Shown: piece after piece, positions 36,131 through 44,582 of the stretch
Layout of the letters: each line of letters starts with the position of its first letter
How positions within the stretch are numbered: the stretch's first letter is position 1
Source: Candidatus Poribacteria bacterium
GTDB taxonomy: Bacteria; Poribacteria; WGA-4E; WGA-3G
DNA length: 64,000 nucleotides
Assembly: GCA_009841255.1 (NCBI GenBank)
Contig: VXMD01000013.1
Span: forward strand, 65,034-129,033
Direction: 5' to 3'
Notes under the pieces: model-generated
The model's database searches: none
Seen by the model: the letters and a program-made list of their open reading frames with translations, nothing else
Told to the model about the DNA's origin: nothing
Program-made: the position numbers and the translations under genes

Positions 36131-37240
36131 ATGAAAACTGGAAAAGTTGCTGTCTTTACACAAACGCAAACGCCTATGGAATTTCGGGAATATCCGATTC
36201 CATCCGTTACACCCGATGATCTGCTCGTCCGGATCCGTATGGCGAACATTTGCGGCTCCGACCTGCACTTCTGGCGCGGACACGGACCGAAAATAGAGAG
36301 CGGTATCCCGCAAGTGCTCGGACACGAAATGATCGGCACGATTGAAGCAATGGGACGCAATATCACAACCGATAGCACAGGACAGCCGTTAACCGAAGGC
36401 GACCGTATTGCTTATTCCTACTTCAAACCGTGTCAACGCTGTTGGATGTGCCTCAACGGCAAACCGGGGTGTCCGAACCGCTATCGAGATTGGCTCGGTG
36501 TTTCCAGCGAACAGTCGCCTCACTTTCACGGTGCTTATGGCGAGTACTACTACATGAAACCCGGACATTGGGTGTTCAAGGTGCCCGACACACTCCCCGA
36601 TGCCCTCGTATCCCCCATCAACTGTGCCTTGTCTGAGGTCATTTACGGACTCAACCAGATCGGTATCACACTCGGCGATACCGTGGTCATCCAAGGTGCC
36701 GGTGGGCTTGGCCTCTACGCGACCGCGGTTGCAAAGGAGATGGGCGCAGGGAAGATCATTGTCTTCGATCGGCTTCCTGCACGCCTTGCCCTCGCACAGG
36801 AATTCGGCGCGGATGAGATCCTCAACGTTGACGAAATTGACATGAAATCACGAATCGAATACGTCCTCGATCAGACCCGCGGCATTGGCGCAGACCTTGT
36901 TGCTGAGTTTGTAGGATCGCCGCGCGTCCTCGCCGAAGGCGTGGAGATGCTCCGGTGGGGTGGACGCTATCTCTGGATCGGCAACATCAATCTCGGATTC
37001 CCCACAGAGATCGATCCCGGCAACATCGTTCGCTGTAGTAAAGCAATTCGTGGCGTGATTGTCTATGAGCCGTGGGTTATCCCGCGAGCACTTGATTTCC
37101 TGAGCCGAACCCGAGATAGGTATCCGTTCCACAAAATCATCTCCGATACTTTCCCGTTCAGCGACATTAACGAAGCTTTCTCTTATGCCGATAGTGGCGA
37201 GGCAATCCGAGTCGGACTCGAATTCGATGCGATTCATTAA
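36131..37240 (+). CDS. Zinc-dependent alcohol dehydrogenase (MDR superfamily)
   Basis: 369 residues. AAGGAA precedes the ATG by 11 bases. Catalytic zinc ligands are C41 (NICGSD) and H65-E66 (LGHEMIG). The structural zinc loop has four cysteines in CQRCWMCLNGKPGC. The NAD(P) Rossmann motif is VVIQGAGGLGLYATAVAKEMGA. It belongs to the medium-chain dehydrogenase/reductase group near sorbitol/threonine dehydrogenases. The alcohol oxidised is not identifiable. It stands alone between the toxin-antitoxin pair and a lipoprotein gene. Confidence 0.88.
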   Translation: MKTGKVAVFTQTQTPMEFREYPIPSVTPDDLLVRIRMANICGSDLHFWRGHGPKIESGIPQVLGHEMIGTIEAMGRNITTDSTGQPLTEGDRIAYSYFKPCQRCWMCLNGKPGCPNRYRDWLGVSSEQSPHFHGAYGEYYYMKPGHWVFKVPDTLPDALVSPINCALSEVIYGLNQIGITLGDTVVIQGAGGLGLYATAVAKEMGAGKIIVFDRLPARLALAQEFGADEILNVDEIDMKSRIEYVLDQTRGIGADLVAEFVGSPRVLAEGVEMLRWGGRYLWIGNINLGFPTEIDPGNIVRCSKAIRGVIVYEPWVIPRALDFLSRTRDRYPFHKIISDTFPFSDINEAFSYADSGEAIRVGLEFDAIH

Positions 37241-37320
37241 ATTAACCCAAGGTGCTACTTACAAGATTTTAGGCATGCAAATACCGTCTTTCATTGAGGT
37301 AGATTGATTGTTCGCAGGAT

Positions 37321-37358
37321 TTTCGTAGTGTAGACTGTTAACCTGCGTCATAAAAGGC
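37321..37358. repeat. Dispersed GTAG-GGCTGTTAGCCTG-type repeat, copy 1
   Basis: TTTCGTAGTGTAGACTGTTAACCTGCGTCATAAA matches the better-preserved copy at 55193-55230, where CATAGGCT and AGCCTGTG form a hairpin around GTT. Here several positions have drifted. It lies just upstream of the lipoprotein gene. Confidence 0.55.
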
Positions 37359-37374
37359 ACAATTTAACATAAGT

Positions 37375-38058
37375 ATGGATTCTTCAACAGACACAAATCG
37401 TCCTTTGGCACACTACTGGCATCCCTGTATTCTATGTGTTTTTCTGATTTTACTCGGTATATTTGGGTGTGGTGGTGATGAGATGGACATATCGGACGAT
37501 GAGGGTGGGGTGGACACATCTGGTGATGAAGTAAACCCATTGGCAATTTTCTTTGGGACGTGGACCCTTATAACTGCTGATGACAAAACACATAAAGCAG
37601 ACCTTCAACAGATCGTAGGAAATAAGAGAACGGAAGTGCTCACAGCGGAGTCAATGGTCGACCTTGCTTCCGATGGTTCCATGGTTCAGATAATATCGTT
37701 TACGATACGGTTGTTGATTGATAACTCACCGGGCCCAGTCTATGTCAAAGCGCGCGTACGGTCCACATTAAAAGGGTATTATGTTGTTTCGATTCCGAAT
37801 TCAACGGTTACATGCACTCCTGTAAACGATAACCTGAACATCAAGGCAACTTATTCTGTGGAGGCTCCGAAAAATCCAGAACTCAAGCGACAATGGGAGG
37901 GGATATTAGAGTTGGTGGAATATGAGAAAGAGATAGAGGCGGATTTTGAAGAGGTACCCATAAGTGTTGAATTATATCGTAAGATCCATACGTTTAATGT
38001 GAAGGGGGACCTCCTCACGCTGACGAGCGACAGGGAGTTCATTTATAAAAAAAGATAG
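37375..38058 (+). CDS. Lipoprotein of unknown function
   Basis: 227 residues. The N-terminus is long before a hydrophobic core and lipobox (LLGIFGC, Cys about 36), so it is probably lipid-anchored. An acidic linker follows (DEMDISDDEGGVDTSGDE). The rest is a beta-rich domain beginning FFGTWTLITADD, reminiscent of lipocalin-like or DUF-type proteins that start with a G-x-W motif, and ending LLTLTSDREFIYKKR. I do not recognise a named family. No SD was found before ATG 37375. Confidence 0.6.
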   Translation: MDSSTDTNRPLAHYWHPCILCVFLILLGIFGCGGDEMDISDDEGGVDTSGDEVNPLAIFFGTWTLITADDKTHKADLQQIVGNKRTEVLTAESMVDLASDGSMVQIISFTIRLLIDNSPGPVYVKARVRSTLKGYYVVSIPNSTVTCTPVNDNLNIKATYSVEAPKNPELKRQWEGILELVEYEKEIEADFEEVPISVELYRKIHTFNVKGDLLTLTSDREFIYKKR

Positions 38059-38149
38059 GCGTTCGACACCGCAACACAATACGCAAAATACTGCACGAGT
38101 TGGGATTTAAACTTTTGATAGAAACACGGGAAAACCGATCACAAGCAAT

Positions 38150-39292
38150 ATGAACTATCCTCCTAAAACCGCTACTTCCATATACATTCACATCCCCTTT
38201 TGCGCGACGAAGTGCTACTATTGTGCTTTCAATACGTATACCTTCCATAAAGAGGAGGCGAAAGCATACCTGACGGCACTCCGCACAGAGATGGAACTCT
38301 ATGCCTCGGAAGCCGATCCGCTACAAACGGTTTTCATCGGCGGTGGTACCCCTTCTATCCTCTCTGCGGACGCTTTGGTAGGGTTATTTGCGGATATACA
38401 TCAGCATTTCCAAATAACGCCGAACGCTGAGATGACCGTAGAATGCAATCCGGGAACCGTCAATAATGAGAAGTTGAAGGTGATGCGGGATAACGGCGTG
38501 AATCGGCTCAGTTTCGGTTTGCAAGCCATGCAAGACGAAACCTTAAAGCAGTTAGGCAGAATCCACACCGTTGCCGAATTCCTGCAGAGTTATCGCCTCG
38601 CCCGTGAAGCCGATTTTGAGAACATCAACATCGACCTCATTTTCGCACTCCCTGATCAAACGATGGCAGCGTGGCAGCACACTCTCAAGGAAGTCATTAC
38701 TCTTGAACCCAACCACATTTCAGCCTATAACCTCGTTATGGAGGAGGCTACCCCGTTCTATGAATGGTGGCAAGCCGGTAAACTCCAGCTTCCGACCGAG
38801 GACACCGAAGCGGATATGTTCCAATATACTATTGATACACTCACGGCGCAGGGGTATGTCCATTATGAAATCTGTAACTTCGCCAGACCCGACCACTTCG
38901 CGCGACACAACCTTGTCTACTGGAACAACCAGCCGTGTGTCGGGCTCGGCGCAGGTGCGTGCGGATATATCGATAGTGTGCGTTATACGAATATTCGGGG
39001 TATCGCTCCGTACATCCGCAAACTCTCCGAGCGTCATAAGCCGATCGCCGATACCGAATGCATGACGGGACACGCTGAGAAGGCGGAAACGCTCATGCTT
39101 GCACTTCGGAAGCGCGAAGGTATTTCTCTTGAGGCGTATCAAGACCGATTCGGCGAAGACATCGAAGTCGCATTTGGGGGTATCCTCAAAAAGTGGATTG
39201 GTTTGCAATTGATGGAACGCACGGATACACATCTCCGCCTCACCCCGTGCGGTCTTTTCCTCGCAAACGAGGTCTTTGTGGAATTGATGTGA
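38150..39292 (+). CDS. hemW: Radical SAM heme chaperone HemW
   Basis: 380 residues. The radical-SAM cluster motif is C18-x3-C22-x2-C25 in YIHIPFCATKCYYCAF, the HemN/HemW form. GGGTPS (SAM-binding), VECNPGT, NRLSFGLQ and the downstream GLGAGACGYI are HemW/HemN landmarks. The N-terminal extension of true coproporphyrinogen dehydrogenase HemN is missing and the length fits HemW, which inserts heme into respiratory enzymes. The start at 38150 has no SD. Its 3' end is followed within 80 bp by the peroxiredoxin-like selenoprotein gene. Confidence 0.88.
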   Translation: MNYPPKTATSIYIHIPFCATKCYYCAFNTYTFHKEEAKAYLTALRTEMELYASEADPLQTVFIGGGTPSILSADALVGLFADIHQHFQITPNAEMTVECNPGTVNNEKLKVMRDNGVNRLSFGLQAMQDETLKQLGRIHTVAEFLQSYRLAREADFENINIDLIFALPDQTMAAWQHTLKEVITLEPNHISAYNLVMEEATPFYEWWQAGKLQLPTEDTEADMFQYTIDTLTAQGYVHYEICNFARPDHFARHNLVYWNNQPCVGLGAGACGYIDSVRYTNIRGIAPYIRKLSERHKPIADTECMTGHAEKAETLMLALRKREGISLEAYQDRFGEDIEVAFGGILKKWIGLQLMERTDTHLRLTPCGLFLANEVFVELM

Positions 39293-39333
39293 CCCTATCG
39301 CTTTTGGGCATATGACAGCCAGCTACCAAAGAC

Positions 39334-39362
39334 TTGACACGCCCCACAATTTCTGATACAGT
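39334..39362 (+). promoter_or_regulatory. Promoter of the peroxiredoxin-like gene, near-leaderless
   Basis: TTGACA at 39334-39339 and TACAGT at 39357-39362 are 17 bp apart. The expected start falls at the ATG at 39369, and no SD lies before it. Confidence 0.55.
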
Positions 39363-39368
39363 GTCTCC

Positions 39369-39866
39369 ATGTCACGGAAAAACAAGGTTCTCAATATCGG
39401 TGATACTGCGCCGCTATTCACACTCCCATCGCATCAACGTGGTGAGGTATCCCTTGAAACGTATCACGGGGTGCAACACGTCATCCTCACCTTTTTCCGA
39501 GGGACGTGGTGACCGAACAGTCGCCGCCAGTTGGCAGCAGTGCAAGAAAACGTTGAAGACTACGCAGCATATACAGCGATCCCACTCGCCATCGCGGGAC
39601 AGTGGCCCCGTGAACTCCGAGGCTATGCCGAGAAAAACGGCATTGCCTTCCCGCTACTGGTAGACAAAACACGGAGCGTTATCAAAAGTTACGGTGTCTA
39701 TCATTGGCTCAGTTTAGAGGCTTACAATATTGCGCGTCCGGCAACATTTATCATTGACAAAACAGGGCTTATTAGATATATGTATATCGGTTCGCATCAA
39801 TTTGATCTCGCAAAACAGACGGAAATCCTTGAATCCCTGAAAGACATAGCGGCACTTGAAAAATGA
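39369..39866 (+). CDS. Peroxiredoxin-like protein, probable selenoprotein (Sec at codon 48)
   Basis: 165 codons from ATG 39369 to TGA 39864, interrupted in frame by TGA at 39510-39512. Read through, the protein starts MSRKNKVLNIGDTAPLFTLPS, typical of AhpC/TSA and thioredoxin-fold peroxidases. At the TGA it reads FFRGTW-[TGA]-PNSRRQL; homologues have W-C-P-x-C/S-R there, so the TGA stands exactly on the peroxidatic cysteine. The 117 codons after it stay conserved in style (GIAFPLLVDKTRSVIKSYGV, RPATFIIDKTGLIRYMYIGSHQ). A hairpin with a G in its apical loop starts about 10 bases after the TGA. I infer selenocysteine. An ordinary nonsense mutation or a sequencing error is the alternative. Expected role: peroxide or thiol-disulfide redox. 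Confidence 0.75.
39523..39538 (+). promoter_or_regulatory. SECIS-like hairpin after the in-frame TGA
   Basis: GCCGCC (from 39526, with GC at 39523-39524 below a mismatch) pairs with GGCAGC around the loop AGTT at 39529-39532. The loop begins 17 bases past the TGA and has G at its second position. Distance and loop G fit published descriptions of bacterial SECIS elements. The stem is short, so folding should be confirmed. Confidence 0.5.
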
Positions 39867-39868
39867 TT

Positions 39869-39896
39869 TTGACTTCTCATCGAAATATGATATAAT
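39869..39896 (+). promoter_or_regulatory. Promoter of the riboflavin genes
   Basis: TTGACT at 39869-39874 and TATAAT at 39891-39896, 16-bp spacer. It gives a leader of about 35 nt to ribD, too short for an FMN riboswitch, and none of the RFN consensus words are present. Confidence 0.6.
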
Positions 39897-39936
39897 TTAA
39901 AGAAAGCAGACTTTCAAGGACAGATAACACATCGCT

Positions 39937-41040
39937 ATGGACGAAATACATAGAGCCTTTATGCAACGTGCGCTGGATTTAGCACGGCGGGCAAAAGGAC
40001 GGACGAGTCCGAACCCTCTCGTCGGGGCGGTCATTGTCAAAGAGGAAAGGGTTATCGGTGAAGGGTATCACCAGAAAGCAGGAACACCCCACGCCGAAGT
40101 CCATGCGCTTAACGCCGCGGGTGAAGCCGCCAAAGGTGCGACGCTTTATACAAACCTTGAACCGTGTTGTCATTGGGGGCGGACGCCTCCCTGCACAGAA
40201 GCACTGATTCGAGCCGGGATCGTGCAGGTCTACGTCGCGGAAGTCGATCCGAATCCGAGTGTCGCCGGCAAAGGGGTTCAACGACTCCAAAATGCGGGCA
40301 TAAACGTCCATGTAGGTGTCTGCAGGCAAGAGGCGTCTGACCTAAACGAGGTGCATCGGAAATACATTCAAACTGGCAAGCCGTTTGTGATTCTCAAGAC
40401 CGCGATGAGCCTTGACGGGAAAATCGCCACTGTTTCTGGGGAATCGCAATGGATTACGTCCGAGGCATCACGGCAGCGAGGGCATGAAGTTCGGGACGCC
40501 GTCGATGCGATCCTCGTCGGCAGAGGAACAGTCGCACGTGATAACCCCGCGCTGACGACACGACTTCAGAACAGAGAAGGGCAAGACGCAATCCGGATTG
40601 TGTTAGATTCGCACGGAAGAACACGCGCGGACGCACGCATTTTTAACCTTGATAGTGAATCAGGCGTTATCGTGGCGGTGACGCCAGAGGCACCCGCTGA
40701 AAACATCGATGCCCTCGAAAAGGCTGGTGCGGAGGTGATAATCGTACCAGTAGCACACGGAAACCGGGTCTGTTTCGAGCGTTTGATGGCGATATTAGGG
40801 AAACGTGAGATAACAAGCGTCCTGATAGAGGGAGGTAGCGAAATCAACGCTTCAGCCCTCGCCGCTGGTATCATCGACAAGGTTATGTGCTTCATTGCCC
40901 CCAAACTCATCGGTGGGCAGGATGCCGTTGGACCGATCGGCGGTTTAGGGATCCGTAGTTTGAGTGATGCAAGGAACCTCCGACGCGTCAGTATTACACC
41001 GATGCCTGAACACGACTTTCTAATTGAGGGGTATCTATAG
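39937..41040 (+). CDS. ribD: Riboflavin biosynthesis deaminase/reductase RibD
   Basis: 367 residues. The N-terminal deaminase domain has the zinc site H52-A-E54 (GTPHAEVHAL) and C77, C86 (EPCCHWGRTPPC). The C-terminal reductase domain carries KTAMSLDGKIAT, SQWITSE, AILVGRGTV and VLIEGGSEIN. It deaminates and then reduces the pyrimidine product of GTP cyclohydrolase II using NADPH. Both domains look complete. AAGGA at 39916 is 16 bases from the ATG, too far for a normal SD. It is followed one base later by ribE. Confidence 0.95.
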   Translation: MDEIHRAFMQRALDLARRAKGRTSPNPLVGAVIVKEERVIGEGYHQKAGTPHAEVHALNAAGEAAKGATLYTNLEPCCHWGRTPPCTEALIRAGIVQVYVAEVDPNPSVAGKGVQRLQNAGINVHVGVCRQEASDLNEVHRKYIQTGKPFVILKTAMSLDGKIATVSGESQWITSEASRQRGHEVRDAVDAILVGRGTVARDNPALTTRLQNREGQDAIRIVLDSHGRTRADARIFNLDSESGVIVAVTPEAPAENIDALEKAGAEVIIVPVAHGNRVCFERLMAILGKREITSVLIEGGSEINASALAAGIIDKVMCFIAPKLIGGQDAVGPIGGLGIRSLSDARNLRRVSITPMPEHDFLIEGYL

Positions 41041-41041
41041 A

Positions 41042-41713
41042 ATGTTCACTGGGATCGTCGAGGAACTCGGAACGATTAGAAGCGTACAGGTTAAACCTCA
41101 AGGGGCTATCCTTGAAATTCAGGCGGATGACGTTCTCAGTGATGCGAAGGTCGGCGACAGTATTGCTATTGATGGTGCGTGTCTTACGATCCGTTTCCTC
41201 ACATCCGAAACATTCACTGTGGATATTTCCGCGGAGACCTTACGCCGCACAACCTTGGGTGAACGAAAGGTAGGAGAACACGTCAATTTAGAGCGTTCAC
41301 TCCGGCTCAGTGATAGATTAGGCGGACACCTCGTCCTTGGACACGTCGATGAGGTCGCGACGATTCGTACGTGGAAAGATGAAGGGGATGCCTCTGTGAT
41401 GCAAGTGACAATGAGTCGGACCACTAAACCCTACATCGCATACAAAGGATCCATCACCATCGACGGTGTGAGTCTAACTGTATCAAATGTACACGCGGAT
41501 GCCTTTGAAGTTACGCTGATCCCGCATACAAAGGACGTTACGACCTTCGGGACGAAACGGGACGGTGCAAAGGTGAACCTTGAAGTTGACATTGTGGCGC
41601 GTTATCTCGAAACACTCCTGAAAAATAGCGAAGATAAGACGGAGTGGCGCAAACAGTCCTCTTCTGAAACCCTTAATTTGAACTTTTTAGCGAAACACGG
41701 CTATATCGATTAA
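41042..41713 (+). CDS. ribE: Riboflavin synthase (alpha chain)
   Basis: 223 residues from the ATG at 41042; the stop of ribD is at 41038-41040, so a single base separates the genes. The sequence starts MFTGIVEELGTI, the fixed N-terminus of the family. It has the internal duplication of two lumazine-binding barrels: DSIAIDGACLTI with LRRTTLGE in the first, and GSITIDGVSLTV with VTLIPHTKDVTTFG in the second. It dismutates 6,7-dimethyl-8-ribityllumazine to riboflavin. The product of the nearby ribH makes its substrate. Confidence 0.95.
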   Translation: MFTGIVEELGTIRSVQVKPQGAILEIQADDVLSDAKVGDSIAIDGACLTIRFLTSETFTVDISAETLRRTTLGERKVGEHVNLERSLRLSDRLGGHLVLGHVDEVATIRTWKDEGDASVMQVTMSRTTKPYIAYKGSITIDGVSLTVSNVHADAFEVTLIPHTKDVTTFGTKRDGAKVNLEVDIVARYLETLLKNSEDKTEWRKQSSSETLNLNFLAKHGYID

Positions 41714-41971
41714 ACGGTTTTCAGTACGGGTTGCTACGCAACCCTTTCAGTTTTCGGTTAAGAGGTTTTCGTTTAGCAAAAGCCTTTTGTTACCGAAAAC
41801 CGTTAGATCACATAAGGCGTCATTTAACGCTTGGCGCGTAATTAAAAATCTGTTTTCTTATATTATTTTTACAGTTTTGTAAGCCTGCCAACAGCGGCGG
41901 CAGGTGAACCTTGAGCGAAAACCGTTAGATCACACAAGGTGTCATTTAACGCTTGGCGCATAGTTAAAAAA
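41714..41971. repeat. Repeat-filled spacer upstream of ribBA
   Basis: Contains hairpin GGGTTGC/GCAACCC (41728-41744), an inverted word pair TTTTCGGTTA ... TACCGAAAAC around 41750-41800, and a 55-bp direct repeat: 41794-41848 and 41916-41970, both starting CGAAAACCGTTAGATCAC and including TCATTTAACGCTTGGCGC. Hairpin CCTGCC/GGCAGG lies between them (41884-41904). No FMN riboswitch consensus was found. The second copy runs into the A-run before the ribBA ATG. Confidence 0.75.
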
Positions 41972-43207
41972 ATGCCAACAAATACATTTAATACCATTCC
42001 TGAAGCGCTCTCTGCAATCCAGAACGGGGAAATGATTATCGTCGTTGATGATCCTGACCGCGAGAACGAAGGCGATCTCATCATGGCGGCAGAAAAGGTG
42101 ACAGCGGAGCGGATTAATTTCATGGCGAAATACGGTAGGGGATTGATATGCTTACCTACCTGTTCGGAACGCCTTGCTGAGCTTGAACTTCACCCCATGG
42201 TGGCATCCAACACGGCGCAAATGCAGACCGCCTTCACGGTTACTATTGATGCGAAAGAGGTGACAACCGGTATCTCTGCACAAGAGCGCGCCTACACCAT
42301 CCAGAAATTCGTTAATCCTGACGCTGTCCCTTCAGATTTCGTCCGCCCCGGACATATCTTTCCTTTAGAAGCGAAACCCGGGGGGGTTCTCCGGCGCGCA
42401 GGGCACACCGAAGCCACCGTCGATTTAGCGCGAATGGCGGGCCTATATCCGGCGGGTGTCCTCTGCGAGATACTCAACGAAGATGGCAGTATGGCACGCG
42501 TTCCTCAACTCATGGAATTCGCCGCGCAACATCAACTCAAAATCATCACGATCTCCGACCTCATTGCATACCGTCGTGAAACAGAAACGCTGATTCGGCG
42601 CGTCGCGACCGCTGATATACCCACCGAACATGGTGAGTTCAAACTGTACGCCTACGAAAGTACGGATACAAGTGGTGAAACCGTTGAGGGAGATAAAACG
42701 CATATTGCCCTCACAAAGGGCGATTTGGCCGATCCAGCGCCAATCTTGGTCCGGGTGCACTCACAATGTCTCACGGGCGATGTCTTCGGTTCCCTGAGAT
42801 GTGATTGCGGCGAACAACTCGAAATCGCGCTTAGAACCATTGAGGAGGAGGGCAGAGGGGTCCTCGTCTACATGCGACAAGAGGGCAGAGGAATGGGGTT
42901 GAAAGGGAAGTTGAGGGCATATCAGTTGCAGGACAATGACGGATTAGACACCGTTGAAGCCAATGAACATCTTGGGTTCCCCGCAGATTTACGAGATTAC
43001 GGCATTGGGGCGCAGATCTTAGCCGATTTAGGTGTTCAAAAGATGCGACTGATGACAAACAACCCGCAAAAAGTCACGGGATTGTCAGGACACGGACTTG
43101 AAATCGTCGAGCGTATTCCGTTACAAACCACACCGAATGCATTTAACCGCCGATATTTAGAAACAAAACGTTCCAAACTCGGCCACCTCCTCCTGCATGA
43201 GGAGTAA
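41972..43207 (+). CDS. ribBA: Bifunctional DHBP synthase / GTP cyclohydrolase II RibBA
   Basis: 411 residues from the ATG at 41972, which places the start at [19 protein letters not shown] as in other RibB proteins; the frame upstream runs into repeat DNA. The N-terminal DHBP synthase half has [18 protein letters not shown] and the substrate loop LPTC. The C-terminal GTP cyclohydrolase II half has [21 protein letters not shown] with its three zinc cysteines, RQEGRGMGL and the [12 protein letters not shown] tail. It supplies both branches of riboflavin synthesis. No SD: the ATG is preceded directly by AGTTAAAAAA. Confidence 0.95.
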   Translation: MPTNTFNTIPEALSAIQNGEMIIVVDDPDRENEGDLIMAAEKVTAERINFMAKYGRGLICLPTCSERLAELELHPMVASNTAQMQTAFTVTIDAKEVTTGISAQERAYTIQKFVNPDAVPSDFVRPGHIFPLEAKPGGVLRRAGHTEATVDLARMAGLYPAGVLCEILNEDGSMARVPQLMEFAAQHQLKIITISDLIAYRRETETLIRRVATADIPTEHGEFKLYAYESTDTSGETVEGDKTHIALTKGDLADPAPILVRVHSQCLTGDVFGSLRCDCGEQLEIALRTIEEEGRGVLVYMRQEGRGMGLKGKLRAYQLQDNDGLDTVEANEHLGFPADLRDYGIGAQILADLGVQKMRLMTNNPQKVTGLSGHGLEIVERIPLQTTPNAFNRRYLETKRSKLGHLLLHEE

Positions 43208-43217
43208 AGAATGGAGA

Positions 43218-43326
43218 GTTAGCAGTTAACAGTTTTCAGTTAAAGAGGGGCGTGTGGCAGTGAAGGATGGTCTGTTACCGCCACAAGGTCTTAACTGATA
43301 ACTGCCAACTAACAACGAATAAAAAA
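43218..43326. repeat. Inverted-repeat spacer between ribBA and ribH
   Basis: Left arm GTTAGCAGTTAACAG-TTTTCAGTTAA (43218-43243) faces TTAACTGATAACTGCC-AACTAACAAC (43291-43316) with a 47-base middle. The right arm ends just before ATAAAAAAATG of ribH. Confidence 0.75.
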
Positions 43327-43806
43327 ATGCCAAACGTTTATGAAGGATATCTCCTCGGCGAAGGTCTCACGTTCGGTATCGTCGTCAGCCGATTCAATAG
43401 TTTCGTTACCGAGAAACTTCTTGCTGGGGCCTTGGATGCCCTAAAACGGCACGGCGTCGATTTGGACACTGTCGATGTTTTTTGGACCCCCGGTGCTTTT
43501 GAAATTCCGGGGATAGCCAAACGTCTTGCAGAGAGCGAACGCTATGACGCCGTCCTCTGCCTCGGTGCTGTTATCCGAGGGGCGACCCCGCATTTTGATT
43601 ATGTTGCCGCCGAAAGCGCGAAAGGAATCGCCAACATATCGTCCAGCACCGACATTCCTGTCATCTACGGTGTCATCACCACAGATACGATAGAACAAGC
43701 ACTTGAACGCGCCGGTATCAAAGCAGGAAATAAAGGTTCTGAAGCCGCTATCGCGGGAATTGAGACAGCCAACCTTTACAAAACTATTGAAAAAGTTGTT
43801 ACATGA
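43327..43806 (+). CDS. ribH: 6,7-dimethyl-8-ribityllumazine synthase
   Basis: 159 residues from the ATG at 43327 (an in-frame ATG at 43267 is in repeat DNA). Family landmarks: [38 protein letters not shown] with the ribityl-binding [19 protein letters not shown] with catalytic histidine in PHFD, and [21 protein letters not shown] ending in NKGSEAA. It condenses the DHBP product with the RibD product. The pathway is completed here (ribD, ribE, ribBA, ribH), apart from the unassigned phosphatase. No SD; start context is GAATAAAAAAATG. Confidence 0.95.
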   Translation: MPNVYEGYLLGEGLTFGIVVSRFNSFVTEKLLAGALDALKRHGVDLDTVDVFWTPGAFEIPGIAKRLAESERYDAVLCLGAVIRGATPHFDYVAAESAKGIANISSSTDIPVIYGVITTDTIEQALERAGIKAGNKGSEAAIAGIETANLYKTIEKVVT

Positions 43807-43825
43807 GTTAGTGGAAACCAGAAGT

Positions 43826-43918
43826 CTGAACTATGATTTATATTATTATCTGATTTACCCTGATGATGAATTCTTCGATAATCGTGGTAATCGTTGAATC
43901 AGTTAAACCAAGGTTCAG
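43826..43918. repeat. 93-bp imperfect inverted repeat between ribH and hisH
   Basis: CTGAACTATGATTTA (43826-43840) faces TAAACCAAGGTTCAG (43904-43918), 12 of 15 positions complementary, with inner words CTGATTTACC and GGTAATCG. It resembles the CTGAACC-GATT-type palindromes dispersed in several bacterial phyla. Confidence 0.65.
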
Positions 43919-43948
43919 GCTTTAGCTGAAAACTGAATACGATAAAAA

Positions 43949-44569
43949 ATGATTGCAATTATAGATTACGAAGCTGGGAACCTTACGAGTGTTGCGCGTG
44001 CTTTGACACATCTCGGCTATAAAAATGAGATTACATCCACCGCTGAGACGATACTAGCCGCTGACCGCGTTATTTTTCCGGGGGTTGGTGCCGCAAAAGC
44101 CACGATGCAGACGTTACAGAAACGCGGGTTGAACCAAGTGCTCGCCGATTTTTTTCGCACCGGCAAACCGATGCTCGGTATCTGCATCGGTATCCAGATC
44201 CTTTTTGAACACAGCGAGGAAGAGGATGCCGAATGTCTGGGGCTCCTACCGGGATATGTAAAGAAATATCCGGTGGCTGATATAGAAACACAGACCGAGA
44301 CACTCAAGGTTCCACAAATTGGTTGGAACGAAGTGTATCAGACCAAACCGCACGCAATCTTTGAAGGTGTTCCAAATCCCGCCCACTTCTATTTCGTCAA
44401 TTCCTACTATCCTGAGCCCGCGACAGCGGACATCATGATAGGGAAGACGAAGTACGGTCTTGAATTCTGCAGTGCAATTGCCCACGATAATCTCATTGCA
44501 ACGCAGTTTCACCTTGAAAAGAGTGGGCGCGTCGGGCTAAAGATGCTTAATAACTTTCTGAGAGAATAG
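43949..44569 (+). CDS. hisH: Imidazole glycerol phosphate synthase glutaminase subunit HisH
   Basis: 206 residues. Class I glutamine amidotransferase: IAIIDYEAGNLTSVARAL at the start, the oxyanion segment RVIFPGVGAAKATM, nucleophile cysteine in GKPMLGICIGIQILFEHSEE (about residue 77), and the catalytic His-Glu in ATQFHLEKSGRVGLKML near the end. It feeds ammonia to HisF in histidine synthesis. hisF and the other his genes are not in the window, so hisH stands apart from its partner. Start context is GATAAAAAATG without SD. Confidence 0.93.
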   Translation: MIAIIDYEAGNLTSVARALTHLGYKNEITSTAETILAADRVIFPGVGAAKATMQTLQKRGLNQVLADFFRTGKPMLGICIGIQILFEHSEEEDAECLGLLPGYVKKYPVADIETQTETLKVPQIGWNEVYQTKPHAIFEGVPNPAHFYFVNSYYPEPATADIMIGKTKYGLEFCSAIAHDNLIATQFHLEKSGRVGLKMLNNFLRE

Positions 44570-44582
44570 CCATCAACAGAAT

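Noticed and set aside
39510..39512. Treating the peroxiredoxin-like gene as a simple pseudogene
   Set aside because: The only defect is TGA at the catalytic Cys position, the downstream frame is intact, and a SECIS-like stem follows. The pseudogene option is kept only as an alternative.
39334..39663. A 109-codon frame over the peroxiredoxin-like gene
   Set aside because: It is a shifted-frame shadow; the peroxiredoxin reading lies in the other frame through the TGA.
41714..41971. Possible FMN riboswitch before ribBA
   Set aside because: None of the conserved RFN words or the multi-helix arrangement is present; the region is explained by direct and inverted repeats.
43703..43897. A 64-codon frame overlapping the end of ribH
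   Set aside because: It is out of frame with ribH and continues into an inverted repeat; no protein features.
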